64,000 bases of DNA. Origin: Fistulifera solaris (Eukaryota > Bacillariophyta > Bacillariophyceae > Naviculales > Stauroneidaceae). The translations under genes and the position numbers were made by a program. The number at the start of each line of letters is the position of its first letter. The stretch's first letter is position 1. The notes beneath the pieces were generated by a model. It searched no databases, had not been told where the DNA came from, and worked only from the letters and a program-made list of their open reading frames with translations. Location of the stretch: positions 188,501 through 252,500 of the forward strand of contig AP026127.1 in the NCBI GenBank assembly GCA_030295235.1. Reading direction: 5' to 3'. This document shows positions 9,449 to 20,998 of this stretch, piece after piece.

Positions 9449-12400
9449 TCATGAGAAAATTTCAGCCGTTTCGCCAGTTGCAGGAGTGGATTCGAATTCA
9501 TTCCTTTCTGAGTCTTCATCCTCTTTCCCGACCGTTTTATCCTCGGAAGCATCTTCCTCGAAGTTGTCTTGCATGGTGGCTATGTCGGTCAAAAGCACTC
9601 GACGATGCCAAGGCTTGATGTTGCGTTTCCCGGCTTGGATAACAGCTACTGCTTGCTTTTCAGAAGTAAAACCCATTTCCGACCAAGCATTGTCTACTAC
9701 GTCGTCCTCACTCAAGTTGATATTTGAAATAACTTCCGTTCGGTCATCTAAACCTGAACTTCCTGTAGCCGAAGACCGGCGAGGCAGTGAGTCTGGCGTG
9801 TTGACGTAACCACTATCATTTGAGTATCTCCCCGATTCTTCTGCAGTTGCGAACGACACTCGACTGCGTTCTTGAAACGCCATCGAAACAGGATTGTTTG
9901 GTTGAATGTTCAATGAGGCCCCTCTTCTCGTAGACGGTAGTGACGACAGGCTTGCCGTATTTCGAAGCCCGTTATAGTTTTCATTCAATTTCCAAAACTT
10001 GGGTCCAAAGATCAAGCCCAACACGGTAATGTTTTGCAGGAATATGGCACTGACTCGGACAAAGTAGAAGACTTCTGCATTTTCTCGCACCAAAGCACTT
10101 ATCGGAACAGCCACAACAAGTACTTGAAACATAAAGAGCACAACCAAACTGAGTTGCGAGCTTTCGGCAAGGTCGGAATTGATGTCTTTTGTTTGAAAAC
10201 CCAATATAAGTGCGTAAAACAAACACAGCGCATGAAAGATCATGAGAACAAGGAAGAAGTACCAACCCTCATTTCCGCCAGAGCAGCCGCCAACACTGGA
10301 TAGAGAAAACTGCTCGCTATCGTAAAGGAGTACTTCCCGTTGCCATTGCAGTGGTGCGACAAGTTGCCAAGTGATCAATATCGCCAATTCAATGGTTAAC
10401 ATGAAGGCAGCAATGTAAGCAACATCTTGTAATCCAACCTTTTTGCGTAGCATTCGCATGCCTGCTTGGTATATAAGTTTAACGCGTTGAATCTTGGCGA
10501 ACAGTGCGCTGAAAGTTATGACGAAGCCAAGTCCGTAGAACCAGGGCACCGCCATGCAAGCCGCGTCAACTCTTCGAATATCGGGGTTCGGAACTAAGAG
10601 AGCGCCTCCAGCTTCATCTTGTTCATAGCGATAAGCAGTTTCAAAGCCAAGAAAGACGATAGAGAGGCTGCTGAGGAACGTGCCCCCTATCACAATCATA
10701 AGAAATAGAGGTTGTGACACTTTTACCACCCATCGTTCACGATAGTACCATGTCCAAGCAAGGGCGGCTACACACATCACAAACAAGAGGCCAAAGAGAG
10801 TATAACCAACGGCAAGAAGGGCCGATGGGATGTAGTTCATATTTTCATCAGGTCGGTCAGGACACACAGCAAAAAGTTACTTTCGCAGAAAGCATATTGA
10901 GGCAGTGGAACGGCTTCGACAAAATCAGGGCCACTTTGAACCATATGTTCTTGAAAAGATTCTTTTGTGTAAGCCAACCAAGTTAGCAAGTAGATGGGCA
11001 AATTACCCTGTAGAAAAGGCTGCTGATCAATGCCGAACAGTAGCTGTTTCGACTCGATTCCTGCATATACATCGTCGTTCACATCAAAAGTCCCGACAAT
11101 CGTTGACGGGTGTCGCTCCAACACAAGCTTTAGGCCAGGTATTTGGTTGGGACCCATACTCAGCAATCCAACGCCGCTCCAGTCCTCACCCACCGTACTT
11201 TCCACTACTTGTAAATATTGTTCCTGATTATCCGGCGGTACGGCAAAGTGCTCTACAAAGACCACATCTGGTGAATCCGAAGCAGCTATGGCTTCTTTGA
11301 AACCTCGACAGCGCTCGATGAGTGCAGTATTCCCGAAGGCGTGATCGACGCAATAAGCTCGGGTCATCCCCGCGGCAATCATTCGCTCTCCCGCCCCGTA
11401 ACCACCGGCATACTCATCCATACCAATATGATGGGGCAGCCCTAGAGCCTTCGACGACTCCTGCCCAGAGTTGATGCTGATCACTGGTATCCTTAAATCC
11501 AGACATTGCTGAACGGCAATCAGCACGTCATCACTGGGGATGGTAACAAATATCCCATCAATGCCATTGTCGCATAAGTTTCGAATGCGAGCGGCCATTT
11601 GCCGGTACAATAAATTTTGATCGGTGGGTTCGGGGAACCGTTCGATGTCCAATGTGATCTTCATATCATCGGCCGCTTGTTGTGCGGAAGCAAACACCGG
11701 ATCCCAGAAAATATCCCGCATGTGCCCGTGTACCACACCACCCAAACGCAGTGCCGGACGGCTGGTGCACTCGCAAACGCCGGAATGGTCGGTTTGATTC
11801 GTTTGTGCGGTGTCGCCCTCGAGTCCATCATCCACACACACCGGAAACGAAGCCGCCTGACAAACAGTATAGGAATCCGACGGCACATTTTCTATGGTTG
11901 TCAATGTCTTGCCGGCTGTATATTGCTGTTCCACGAGCGGCAATGTCCAAGTCTTTCCAGTTGTAGCATACAAGGCGGCATTAACGACACTGGCCGCCAA
12001 CGCCAAATACTCTTGCGAGCGCCACCCAAAGAGTAATGGATTCTTCGTTGAAACCAGCCTGGAATACACACCCTTGCTGGCAAAGGTGGCCCCTATTTGT
12101 GTATTATTGGACGTACAACTCGTCGCTAGATCCTCCCACAGTTCCTCGGTATGCAGCAACAAATAATCATATTCCGCACAACGTTGCAGATCGGTCAACC
12201 ATTCCACCGTCATGGACGTATTTTGCGCCGCCACTTGTAAGCCTTGAAAATGAGCTTGCGCCACGGGGCTATTACGGTTTGACGCCACAAAAGCCGTGTG
12301 CAACGTGTTTTTGTCAACCGCGTGTTTTAAAAATTGTTGCCCCGATTGCAATCCTACTTGATAGTCGTTATCACCAATCCAACTGATAATAGGACTATCG

Positions 12401-12821
12401 TCATCTTCATTCTTGGGGTTTAAGCCGTGAATGCCAAAGACGGGCAGCTTCCTTGAATTCATGGCCAGCAATGGATGCAATTGAGCGACATTTTGCTCGG
12501 CGCTCTCTTCCGGATTTCGCACAACAATAAGAGCATCGAGACTCTCGTACAATTGTTCCGTATTTTCATCCTGCAAAGAAGCAATTGCACATTCATATCC
12601 TGCGCCGCTTGTTGCAACGCCGGCCACTGGCGCGGAAGACTGTGCGCCACCCCCAATCGGGTCAAACTGCGTTCAATGCACGGATCGCACCGAACGGAAG
12701 GAGAAGGTAAACTCATTCTTCTGGTTGACTGGCGCAGCGCACCTCTTCTTCTATGTATTTCCAAATACACCGTTGGCGGAGCCTTTTTCTCGAAAAAAGG
12801 ACGACAAGGCGAAGAAACCAA
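9449..12821 (-). CDS. Class C (GABA-B-like) GPCR with periplasmic-binding-protein ectodomain
   Basis: Receptor of about 1,100 aa, minus strand. The ectodomain (12821 to about 10840) has two substrate-binding-protein-like regions. The first includes WPALQQAAQDMNVQL and YESLDALIVVRN. The second starts near FWDPVFASAQQAADDMKI and runs through NGIDGIFVTIPSDD, RIPVISINSG and GYGAGERMIAAG, typical of the sugar-binding Peripla_BP_4 group. A Cys-containing stretch (CVDDGLEG ... CECTSRP) links them. The C-terminal part (10840-9449) has seven hydrophobic spans (LLAVGYTLFGLLFVMCVAALAW first, VLGLIFGPKFWKL at the end of the seventh) and a long Ser-rich acidic cytoplasmic tail, as in 7tm_3 receptors. Three frames join cleanly: one T is missing in the coding-strand TTT run at 12575-12577, and a GT unit is in excess at about 10863-10868, giving FCESNFLLCPDRPDEN. 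The start is uncertain and no clear signal peptide is seen. Confidence 0.85.
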
Positions 12822-13598
12822 CGAACTTGCTTGAAGCGCTATCTACAGTATTTAGTTTCGGTACAAATGGCTAGTCTACGAGACTACCAGGTATTTATTT
12901 CTCGTCGCCAAGGTTGCACGCGCCCATGTTCGGCACTTTTGGCCTCCTTTTCCGACTTTTGTGCCAGCAGCGAATGCCAGATGGTGCAAGTGTTCCGTGT
13001 CTGGTGTCTGGTCACCGACTTTGTAGAAAACGTCGTATGTCGTATGCCAAAATAATGTCGGACGTCTTGCTTTGTTCTTCGTTCAAGTTGTGTTAATATA
13101 TTGTATAGAATGTACAATGTACAGTAGTTTTGAAATTGCTGTTCTCTCTATTTTATACTCGGAGCCAGTCAGCATGTAATTTGTAATGACTGCCAGTGAT
13201 GACCGATGACCGATGACCAACTGTACATACTGTACGCTAACAAATTATGAACTCAGAAATGGTTTTTACTTACTATCCACTTACTGTACAAGCTATGACT
13301 GCTTCCAATGACCAAATAATATCACGTTCTGGCTTCACACGCGCACTTGAACGATGACCACGTTGGACTTTTTCCTTTTTTACTCTCTAGCTATCGCGAA
13401 CGGCTCGAGCTTAGGGCTTAGGGGATTCTAAACTCTAGCTAGCTTTAGATCAATTCGGTTTGATCTATTACGGAGCATTGAACCAAACACGAAACGAACA
13501 GCTTTTCCGCACAGGAAGCTCACAACTCACAACCTACAAGCTGACGAGTATCTTCTCCAGATGCGATTGATCCTTTGGACGATTCTTTCATCTAGACA
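12822..13598. other. Intergenic with stuttering short repeats
   Basis: No gene recognised. Contains a short tandem repeat of GACCGATG near 13200-13220 and other imperfect word repeats (TACTGTAC, CTAGCT). These look like slippage products in fast-evolving spacer. Confidence 0.45.
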
Positions 13599-15822
13599 CT
13601 ATATATCATTATTACTCATGTTCGCTTGCGCCAAACTATGTATTTCCGCCTGGAGGGCCTCATTGACCCGTTTTACTGTCTCCAGTTGCGACTCTTTTGC
13701 TTCTACGAATTCGGTCAATTCACCAACTAACCGTTCCAGCTCTGCATTCCGCTCGAGCAGCCGCGTTACATCCAAATCCAATCCAGCCATCTTTTGAGCG
13801 TGTTTCGCTTCTTGGTACGCTGTGCGATAGTGTTCCAGTTCGGTGAGCGCCTCTTTCTTTTGCTGCCGTAGCAACGCCACTTCTTGTTGCCGAGCAGCGT
13901 CATCGGCAATCAGTTTTTCCACTTGTCGAATCGTCCGGCCGTTTTTACAAATAACGGCAATTTCTTTTGCAAGCTTTCGTTCTTCTGTTTGAAATGACAT
14001 CTTTCTGCTTTCAGCTTTTGTAGCTTCATGGTGAGCGCCGCGTGTTCCTGTTGATGAGCTTCCACGATAGTCTGTCCTTGCTGGTATTTGTCTTCTAAAG
14101 CTTTGCAATCTGCTTGCACCGTTGCAATCAAGGAGTCCTTTTCCTGAAGCTCCTTTGTTAATTGTTCTAACGCTGATTTTAATTCCACAAGCCTTCGATC
14201 TTGTCGTTCGCTTTCACTCTTTTCTTGCGCTTCCACTTGGCCTTTTAACTGTGCTATTTCCTGTTGAGCATCTTCTAATTTATTCTCCCGGGCGTCGATG
14301 ACTGCTTGTAGGACTGCCTTTTCATTTTGCCATTGCTTATTTTGCTTTTGCAGCTCGACATTTTGACGCTGCAACTCTAGGAGTTGTTGTTGCAGTTGCT
14401 CATTCGGACCGTGCGGGCGCGTATCAAGGGATGTGCTTCTTTGAATTGGAATAGGTGGAATCGGTGATCGGGGAGGAGTAACAGAAGACGTACTAGGTGG
14501 AATCGGTGAACGGGGAGGAGTTGTAGAACGTGTAGTCTCATCGCTTGCAACTTTCGATGTGGAAGTAGGCTCATGGTTTGTATCAAGTGTTTCGGGGAGC
14601 GAAGGCGTGGATGATAGACGGTCAACCGTAGCCGGGTATAAAATCATAGAGGGTTGGCATGAAGAAGCATCGCCATGGTAGTTTGCAATGCCAAATGCAA
14701 TCAAGAAACTTTCTCTTCCTAACCGGTTGAGTGCTTGGCACGATACGATTCCCTCTTGATCCGCTAGCTCATACAACAATGAATGATTTTCTTCGTCATT
14801 CTCGGAAAACGGTAAGTGCAACTGAAAGTCTTTCGGCGCAGCATACGAAGCCAGCGATACATGGGCTCCTTCTAGTTGCTCGTGGACCACTTGCGTCGAA
14901 TGATCCGCTAGTACTTGCTCGACGCGCAGAGCACAACCACTATCGGCCCTGGAAATGGAAAAGCGGAACGTTACATTATTCACCATACATACGCTACTGT
15001 ATCCGGTCGCCTTCTGTGTCGCCTGTCGAATACCCTGAAATAAGGTCGGCACCATTTGTATTTTGGTTTCCGTGTGACATGTTAGCGAGGAAGAGTCGGT
15101 CAAATGAACCACGCATCGGAGAAAATGACCCGCCAAATCCGCGCTCGGTTGAAACGCCGTGTGTATCGCCCCTGGCACTATCCTCCACTCCTCGTCGTCA
15201 GCTTTGGCGTACCACTGGCACGATCGTATAATATCATTCCCCGCCGGTTCGGTTGCGGATTTTCGTATAATGAGCAGCGAAGTGTTGGTAATCTCCTGTG
15301 TAGAGGATTGTTGTAATGATAAAAAGGCTCCAGTATTGCTTTGAAGGAACAAGGAAACGACTCCGAGAGGCTGTTTTTGTTGTTGCTGTTGTTGCTTGTA
15401 TTTATTCACTTGTTTGGACGTTTCGCTGACCACCCGCTTCGTCCAGGATGACAATTCACTCATGGGAGAAAAGGGCAGCGTAATATTTGTTGCTTTCGAA
15501 AGAATAGATGAGTCGTCGCAATCTTTCTTTTCCTCTCCACTTTCTTCGTCTTCCACCACAAGAATTTCATTTTTTTCGACGGTCGATGCACTGTCGTTGT
15601 CGTCTTCGACACATGCAACCGCAGAGGCGCTTGCTGCTTTAGTAAATTCAATATATCTTCCAGAGACCAGTCGTATACTCTAGTATCATTGATTTGATGC
15701 AGAACGTGGGGCAAGGCTGATCCTGGAGAAGATACCAGAGCACCGTGTTCTTCCAAACGAGGCAGCACTACAATTTGTTGCGTTTGCACATCGGTCCAAT
15801 CGCTAAACTCCAGTAATTTCAT
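13599..15822 (-). CDS. PDZ-like domain plus long coiled coil, unknown function
   Basis: About 735 aa on the minus strand. The N-terminal 65 residues look like the second half of a PDZ domain (GALVSSPGSALPHVLHQIND, then WSLEDILNLLKQQAPLRLHV). An acidic linker, a Gln-rich run (KYKQQQQQQKQ) and a globular region of about 250 aa (SLLIIRKSATEPAGNDIIRS ... LRCVVHLTDSSSLTC) follow. A Pro/Ser-rich linker with tandem PPRSPIPPS-type repeats leads into a C-terminal coiled coil of about 270 aa rich in Q, E, K and L. Three frames join near 15612, where one base is missing (giving about LRLHV-x-EDDNDS), and near 13968, where one G is missing (giving ESLAKEIAVICKNG). Function is unknown. A membrane-trafficking or scaffold role is only a guess from the PDZ-coiled-coil layout. 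Confidence 0.65.
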
Positions 15823-17951
15823 GTTTCAAGTACAGTTCATACGAAGGTCCTCGATTTGCTAGTGGCTGATTGATAAAATTTTGGAATCAAAGTGGAAATG
15901 AGAGACGCTAAATAGATAGAGTCGGTCGTTTCATTTGTTGTGATGCAACGTTTTTTTAACCTTATAGAACGCAGCGCAGAGTTTTCTCATGCGCGTGCGG
16001 AGAGTTGAAGGTGCGTGCAGAAATTATCAACGGAAAAAGGACTGTAAATTGAATTAAGTAAAAATCCGTTGTAAACCATTGTTGTTTTTTAGTTTGATTG
16101 AAATTTGAGTATTTAGCTCCACATTGGCGAGCTACGAGCTTCATTGGCTATCATTGTGAGTTGTGAGTTGGTCGGAAGTCGAAAAAATGTTTTTCCAGCC
16201 ATACGCCTTACCGCTAACCTTACGAAGGCAAACAAAAACCTTCCAAGAAAACGATTAACCTTTACCTGTACAAGTACGGCACCAGTAAAACGAAGTAAAA
16301 TAAGACACCTAGCCAAGTAGGATTACTTATACCTTATACATCCTATCATTCTCAATTCTTAATTAAGAGCCCGATGACGATGGCAACCGTTTACATTACA
16401 CAGCTGAGAGAATATAAAAGCTGGCTATTGGTAATTGGTAAATTACCAAACTCCGAATCCGAACATAATCGGATCATAATATATCATTTCATAATCTTTT
16501 GCGATGTTCCTTGTTCCTTGTTACTTATTAACTGCTCGCTGTTTGCTGCTTGTTTCTTGCCTCCTCTTGTTCTGAGCTCTGAGCTCTGAGTTTGGGATTC
16601 GGAGTTCAGAGCTTCGGAGGACGCTGAGAACGATAACCATGCTATTGTAGTCCCTTTACCTTTTACGTTTTACTACTTGCGAAGTATAGTTTGCCAGCCT
16701 GTTGACTGTTGATCGTTGATTTTTATCTTAGATTGAATTCTGAACACTGATCATGATTAGTGGATCAGTGGATCAGTAATCAGTAATCAGAACTGGAATC
16801 AGTAATTCGTAATCCGTAATCCGTGATCCGTGATCACAGACTGATCTCCAATCACCAATACCAACAACCAACACCCACGGTATACCGCTATGACGTATTA
16901 CCAGAACTAAGAACCAAGAACCAAACAACGAACTCCAATGGCCATTACCAATAGCCCCCGTTCTCCGTTCAAGATTAAATCAGTCACAGAAGGGCCGTAG
17001 GTCGTTACTGGTATGATCCAGCATAGTAGCAGCCATTTTTATTATCATTATCAGCTATCAGCAATCAACAATCAACCCAGTCCAGCGTCCAGCGGCTGTG
17101 GGCTTTGTCTTTGTCCGACAACGGCAGCGAACAACAAGAAACAAGAACACATGTTTTCACTTTTCACACAGTTTACAGTTTAGAGTCCAGACTCCAAACT
17201 CCAGACACCAGATTCAGGCTTCAACACCAGCATCCAGATTCCAGTATAGTTCGACGGCCTCTAGAATACCGCAATACCGTACGGTATAATACCAGTATAA
17301 TACCGGTATTCGGGTATTGGGATTTTCGATACCGGTATTTGAAGTTAGTTCAAACAAGACTGGGGCACGTACGACTGGATTCCCGTGATTCCGCGGCAGT
17401 TAACGTGAAGATGCGAGAGCTTTCCCGTCAAGGCGCTGAAACCCAATACGGTATCGATACCGTATGATACCGTACAATACCGTATTCCGGTATCGAAAAT
17501 CCTGATACCGGTATTTGAAGAACTATAGATTCCAGGTTTGTTGTTTGTTGTTCTTGGCTCGTAGTTCGTATGTTATAGAATGTATGGCTATAAGCCGTAT
17601 GCTCAATGCTTATGCTACATGATACATCATAAATCTTATTACCTGGTACTAGAAGGTAAAGTTTGGGATTCTTCTCATTATAATTTGTCGTTGTTCGTTG
17701 TTGTCAAAAGATAGTACGCAATCGAAATAAGATGTGACGTTTTTGATGTCCGATGTCACGATAGAAAAGTGTAGGCATTTTGCTTTTTTCTCCCCTCTCA
17801 CGTCTCACGTCCCTTGACACTTTTTGTTGGGTTTGCGTTTTGCTCATGTTCATTTCTTTCCCTCGACACTCGACAGCAACGAGAGCGTCTTCGACACTTA
17901 CACTAAAAACATAAAGCTTCATTCATTGACAAGAAGCATCCATAAGCGATA
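15823..17951. other. Two-kb gene-free region rich in short repeats
   Basis: No convincing gene on either strand. The region has several patches of imperfect tandem words: GAGCTCTGAGCTCTGAG (16574-16590), a series of ATCAGTA/ATCCGTA-like heptamers (16755-16840), TCAGCAATCAACAATCAAC (17050-17075), CCAGACTCCAAACTCCAGA-like words (17185-17245), and the ATACCGGTAT cluster (17255-17525, listed separately). It may contain the promoters of the flanking divergent genes. Confidence 0.55.
17255..17525. repeat. Cluster of ATACCGGTAT palindromes with paired direct and inverted repeats
   Basis: GATACCGGTATTTGAAG occurs at 17328-17344 and again at 17504-17520 as a perfect 17-bp direct repeat. GGATTTTCGATACCGG at 17320-17335 is the exact reverse complement of 17487-17502. 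Between and around them are further copies of TACCGTA and TACCGGTA words. The inner segment of about 150 bp is unique. The layout could be a small foldback element or a recombination scar. No coding sequence is present. Confidence 0.7.
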
Positions 17952-20201
17952 ATGAGCTCGCAGCACGATGACAAGCTTCTGCCACAGTTGCAAGCAGAGT
18001 TGGCGCAGAAAGAAGATGCTTTACTTGAGAAGAATAGTCTCTGTAAAGATCAGGCCGACAAGATCGATGCGTTGGTCAAGCAGATGGTAGAAATGGAGGA
18101 CAATCTAAATCACAGCTACAACCAGACGTTGGAGTCATTGTACGCCAGTATGGTGCAGATGAGGGAAGAAAAAGAGCATTTGATGCAGCAAATAGAAAGC
18201 CTTGAAGCCCAAATGAAAGCTGCCAAACAAGAGCAGGAAGAGGTTCATCAACGAGCGCTGTATTCGGCAAAAGACTCCAAAGAGATGGGTGCCCTTCGCA
18301 AAAGACTTTCCGAGATGGAGGAGCAACTTGTGGAGTCTGATCAGCAGATGCGTTTGTTGCAGAAATCCGCGGAGAAATCACAGGAAGAAAAGCGTCACCA
18401 CAGGGAGCGGTCGCACGCTTTGCAAGCAGAAGTTCTCAAACTGAAGTATCTGCTCAAAGATAAAGCGAATGCTTTACTTGTGGCAAGAATATCTGTCGAT
18501 AAGAAAGCTCAAAATGCGGCAGTCGCAACGCAGTGGCCTTTCATAAACGCAACTGAAGAACTTCGCACAAGAATTGCGGAGATCGAAAGTCGCTTGAGTG
18601 TATCTAACCGACTTGCGGACTACTTGCAAAAGAAACTTCAGAAGGCCGAAGAGCAATGCGATCACTATGAAGAGCAAAAATTCAAGATGTCTGCCGAGCT
18701 CGCGACCCTCAAGCATCAACTTTTGGAAAAGGCGGATCAGCTAGCCATGTCGAGCCAGACGAACGAAAAGCAGGAATCTGAAATCCAGGATTTGTTCAAG
18801 AAACTCCAAGATGCTCAACTAACGCTCGAATCAAACCGGCGAGATGGCGAGCTCAAGATTCAGCAAGCTGTTGAGGCGGCTAAAGCCGGACAAAGCGAGT
18901 TGCTCCACAAAATCTCGCAGCTCGAGTACCGATGCACAGAATCGCACCGACTTGCCGAGTTCGCACAGAGCAGCTTCAATGATTTAAAAGTAGAAAAGGA
19001 AGAAGGCGAAGCCAAGTGTAATGCTACCATCGCCTATCTGGAATTCAAGCTGAAAGAGGCAACCCGCGTCAGTGAGTTCGCCCAGAACACGTTGCACAAA
19101 AAGAATGACGAAATGAAGCAGCTCGAACTATCTTCGATGGGGGAAAAGAAGCGATTGGAGTTTAAACTGACCGAGGCTTCTCGAATGACTGTCTTCCTAC
19201 AGAACAAACTGCAGGATATGGAACGGAAATCATCCGTCGAAATGGTTGATCTTCAGTTCCGTCTCACGGAAGCTACCCGCGTGGCACAGTTCTTGACGAC
19301 AAACGCCAACCGAATGTCGGAAAACATGCAGACGCAGCGCGACGAAATCCGTTCCTTGGAAGAGCAACTGACGGCAACACGCGACGAGCTTGCAGCTGCC
19401 CAGACCGCCATCCAAGCGAAAGACCAAGCACTGGAATCCCATGGCGCTACCATCAACGAGTTGCAGCAACAAGTTCGAGAACTCGAGAGCCGACTGCTGG
19501 TGTCCCAACAACTTTGTGACTTTCTCAAGACGAATCTCAGTCAGGCGGAGGAGATGAAGAATGTCGCAGAAACGGAGCGCGAGGATGTTGAGAAGCAACT
19601 GAATGTTCTCACAAACCAGCTTTCGGAAAGGAAGATGTTTTCTCGTTTGAACGAAGATCCTTGTGAAGATACCACGAAAAGTATGTCAGAATCGGATCAG
19701 GACTCTTTGACGAGTTCCACTGCCGACGACATGGACATCAGTAGAGATTATGAACGCCAGATTGCCGACTTGGAGTTCCGTTTAACAGAGTCCCAGCGCT
19801 TCTCTAAATTCGTCCAGTCGAAACTGCAAACGTTGGATGCTACGCACCAGCAGCAGGTTGCCCAGCATGAAGCTGAGATTGCTCGCTTGAAGTTCAAGGC
19901 CACCGAAAGCTTACGTATTGCGACGTTCGCACAGGATGCCTTCACGAAAGCCACTCAAGAAAAGCAAGCCATCGAATTAGACCGAGCGGCAGAAAAGGCC
20001 AAAGGGATGTTTCAAATCTCCGAAGCCGATCGCATGATCCATTTTTTGTCGAAAAAGCTGAAAGATACCGAGAGCAAGTATGAAGCTAAAATCAAAGAGC
20101 TGGAATACAACCTGGCCGAGGCCACCGCTCGCACTTCAAATAATGGTAACATATTCAGCGAGACGAGAGAAGCATTGTCCGTCGCGTATCCCCACGCTTG
20201 A
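17952..20201 (+). CDS. Coiled-coil protein with a repeated LEF-K/R-L-xEAxR-xxxFxQ unit
   Basis: Intact single-exon gene, 749 aa, unrecognised. Nearly all of it is predicted coiled coil (E, K, Q, L, A rich, few Pro or Gly). A unit of about 20 residues, L-E-(F/Y/S)-(R/K)-L-x-(E/V)-(A/S)-x-R-(hydrophobic)-x-x-(F/Y)-x-Q-x-x-L, recurs about ten times: near residues 208, 323, 363, 402, 433, 511, 607, 646, 685 and 717. Clear copies are LEFKLKEATRVSEFAQNTL, LEFKLTEASRMTVFLQNKL, LQFRLTEATRVAQFL and LEFRLTESQRFSKFVQSKL. Spacing between copies varies from about 30 to 100 residues. A Ser/Asp-rich break occurs near residues 565-595. No signal peptide or membrane span. A structural or cytoskeletal role is plausible but not shown. 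Confidence 0.8.
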   Translation: MSSQHDDKLLPQLQAELAQKEDALLEKNSLCKDQADKIDALVKQMVEMEDNLNHSYNQTLESLYASMVQMREEKEHLMQQIESLEAQMKAAKQEQEEVHQRALYSAKDSKEMGALRKRLSEMEEQLVESDQQMRLLQKSAEKSQEEKRHHRERSHALQAEVLKLKYLLKDKANALLVARISVDKKAQNAAVATQWPFINATEELRTRIAEIESRLSVSNRLADYLQKKLQKAEEQCDHYEEQKFKMSAELATLKHQLLEKADQLAMSSQTNEKQESEIQDLFKKLQDAQLTLESNRRDGELKIQQAVEAAKAGQSELLHKISQLEYRCTESHRLAEFAQSSFNDLKVEKEEGEAKCNATIAYLEFKLKEATRVSEFAQNTLHKKNDEMKQLELSSMGEKKRLEFKLTEASRMTVFLQNKLQDMERKSSVEMVDLQFRLTEATRVAQFLTTNANRMSENMQTQRDEIRSLEEQLTATRDELAAAQTAIQAKDQALESHGATINELQQQVRELESRLLVSQQLCDFLKTNLSQAEEMKNVAETEREDVEKQLNVLTNQLSERKMFSRLNEDPCEDTTKSMSESDQDSLTSSTADDMDISRDYERQIADLEFRLTESQRFSKFVQSKLQTLDATHQQQVAQHEAEIARLKFKATESLRIATFAQDAFTKATQEKQAIELDRAAEKAKGMFQISEADRMIHFLSKKLKDTESKYEAKIKELEYNLAEATARTSNNGNIFSETREALSVAYPHA

Positions 20202-20650
20202 GCCGACCGAAACCATCCGTGTTGTGAGCAACTTTTTAAAGATCCGTATTTTCAACAAATAGGCAAATCAAATAAAGCAAAGCAAAGTTTGTTCCTCGTC
20301 ATTATAAGGCAATAACAGGCAACAATAAAATAATAGGTAACGTCGTATTTCCTTTGTATTCGGCGTCGCACGAAAATTTCGAGATGGTGATCGCAAACTA
20401 CGCGAGACCCCAGGCTTTAACCTTAACCCTTATGGCCTACTGGAAATTGCCAACGACGACTTCTTGTGAAAAAATGACGAAAACGCGCTCGCTCGCCAAG
20501 AGTCTAATAATAATAATACAGAGTATTAGACGGCGATGAGCACAAACAAAAGTAACACCCAACGCAATATAAGCACACGTCTTTCTCCTTGCCGCAGATT
20601 TGTGTCAACTAGTCTTCAACATATTTTTGTTTGAACGTTGCGTTACAGAA
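20202..20650. other. Intergenic, AT-rich, small AAT runs
   Basis: No gene recognised. Contains (ATA)n around 20505-20520 and polyadenylation-like AATAAA words near 20270 and 20325. Confidence 0.4.
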
Positions 20651-20998
20651 ATGTCCACCCCTTCGGAACCAGCCAACAAATCGAATGATTTGAATCTCAT
20701 GGTTGATGATCTGTTGCAACAAATGGTACGCTTTACCGGTAACTCAAATCCAGTCACATCTCCCATCTCATCTCATCTCATCTCATCATACTGTCAGCAA
20801 ACTCGATTTGATAGTGTCGGACGAACGATCGAAACACGATTGCAAGATATGGATCATCGCATGACGGAACTGGAGACGAGCATTCAAGAGCTCATGGATC
20901 AAGCGGGGCTGAATGGAACCACTCCGAAAAGCAATAATAATAAAAATAATAATAATAATACTAATAACGCGTCGGCAAAAGGAAAGGCGGAAATTTGA
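20651..20998 (+). CDS. HSBP1: Heat shock factor binding protein 1 homologue
   Basis: Small coiled-coil protein that binds the trimerisation domain of heat shock factor and damps the heat-shock response. Exons 20651-20725 and 20798-20998 give 91 aa: NDLNLMVDDLLQQMQTRFDS, then TIETRLQDMDHRMTELE and TSIQELMDQAGLNG. This matches the HSBP1 core (LLQQMQDKF, RIDDMSSRIDDLE, DLMTQAG) residue for residue in register. The intron (20726-20797, GTACGC...TGTCAG) is 72 nt, a multiple of three and free of stops, so unspliced RNA would also be translatable, with a 24-residue insert breaking the heptads. It contains four ATCTC units. The C-terminus has an Asn run encoded by AAT repeats. Start chosen at MSTPSEP, as upstream codons show no similarity. 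Confidence 0.9.
   Translation: MSTPSEPANKSNDLNLMVDDLLQQMVRFTGNSNPVTSPISSHLISSYCQQTRFDSVGRTIETRLQDMDHRMTELETSIQELMDQAGLNGTTPKSNNNKNNNNNTNNASAKGKAEI

Noticed and set aside
20763-20788. Tandem pentamers considered as a CRISPR-like array
   Set aside because: Simple ATCTC slippage inside a spliceosomal intron, with no spacers.
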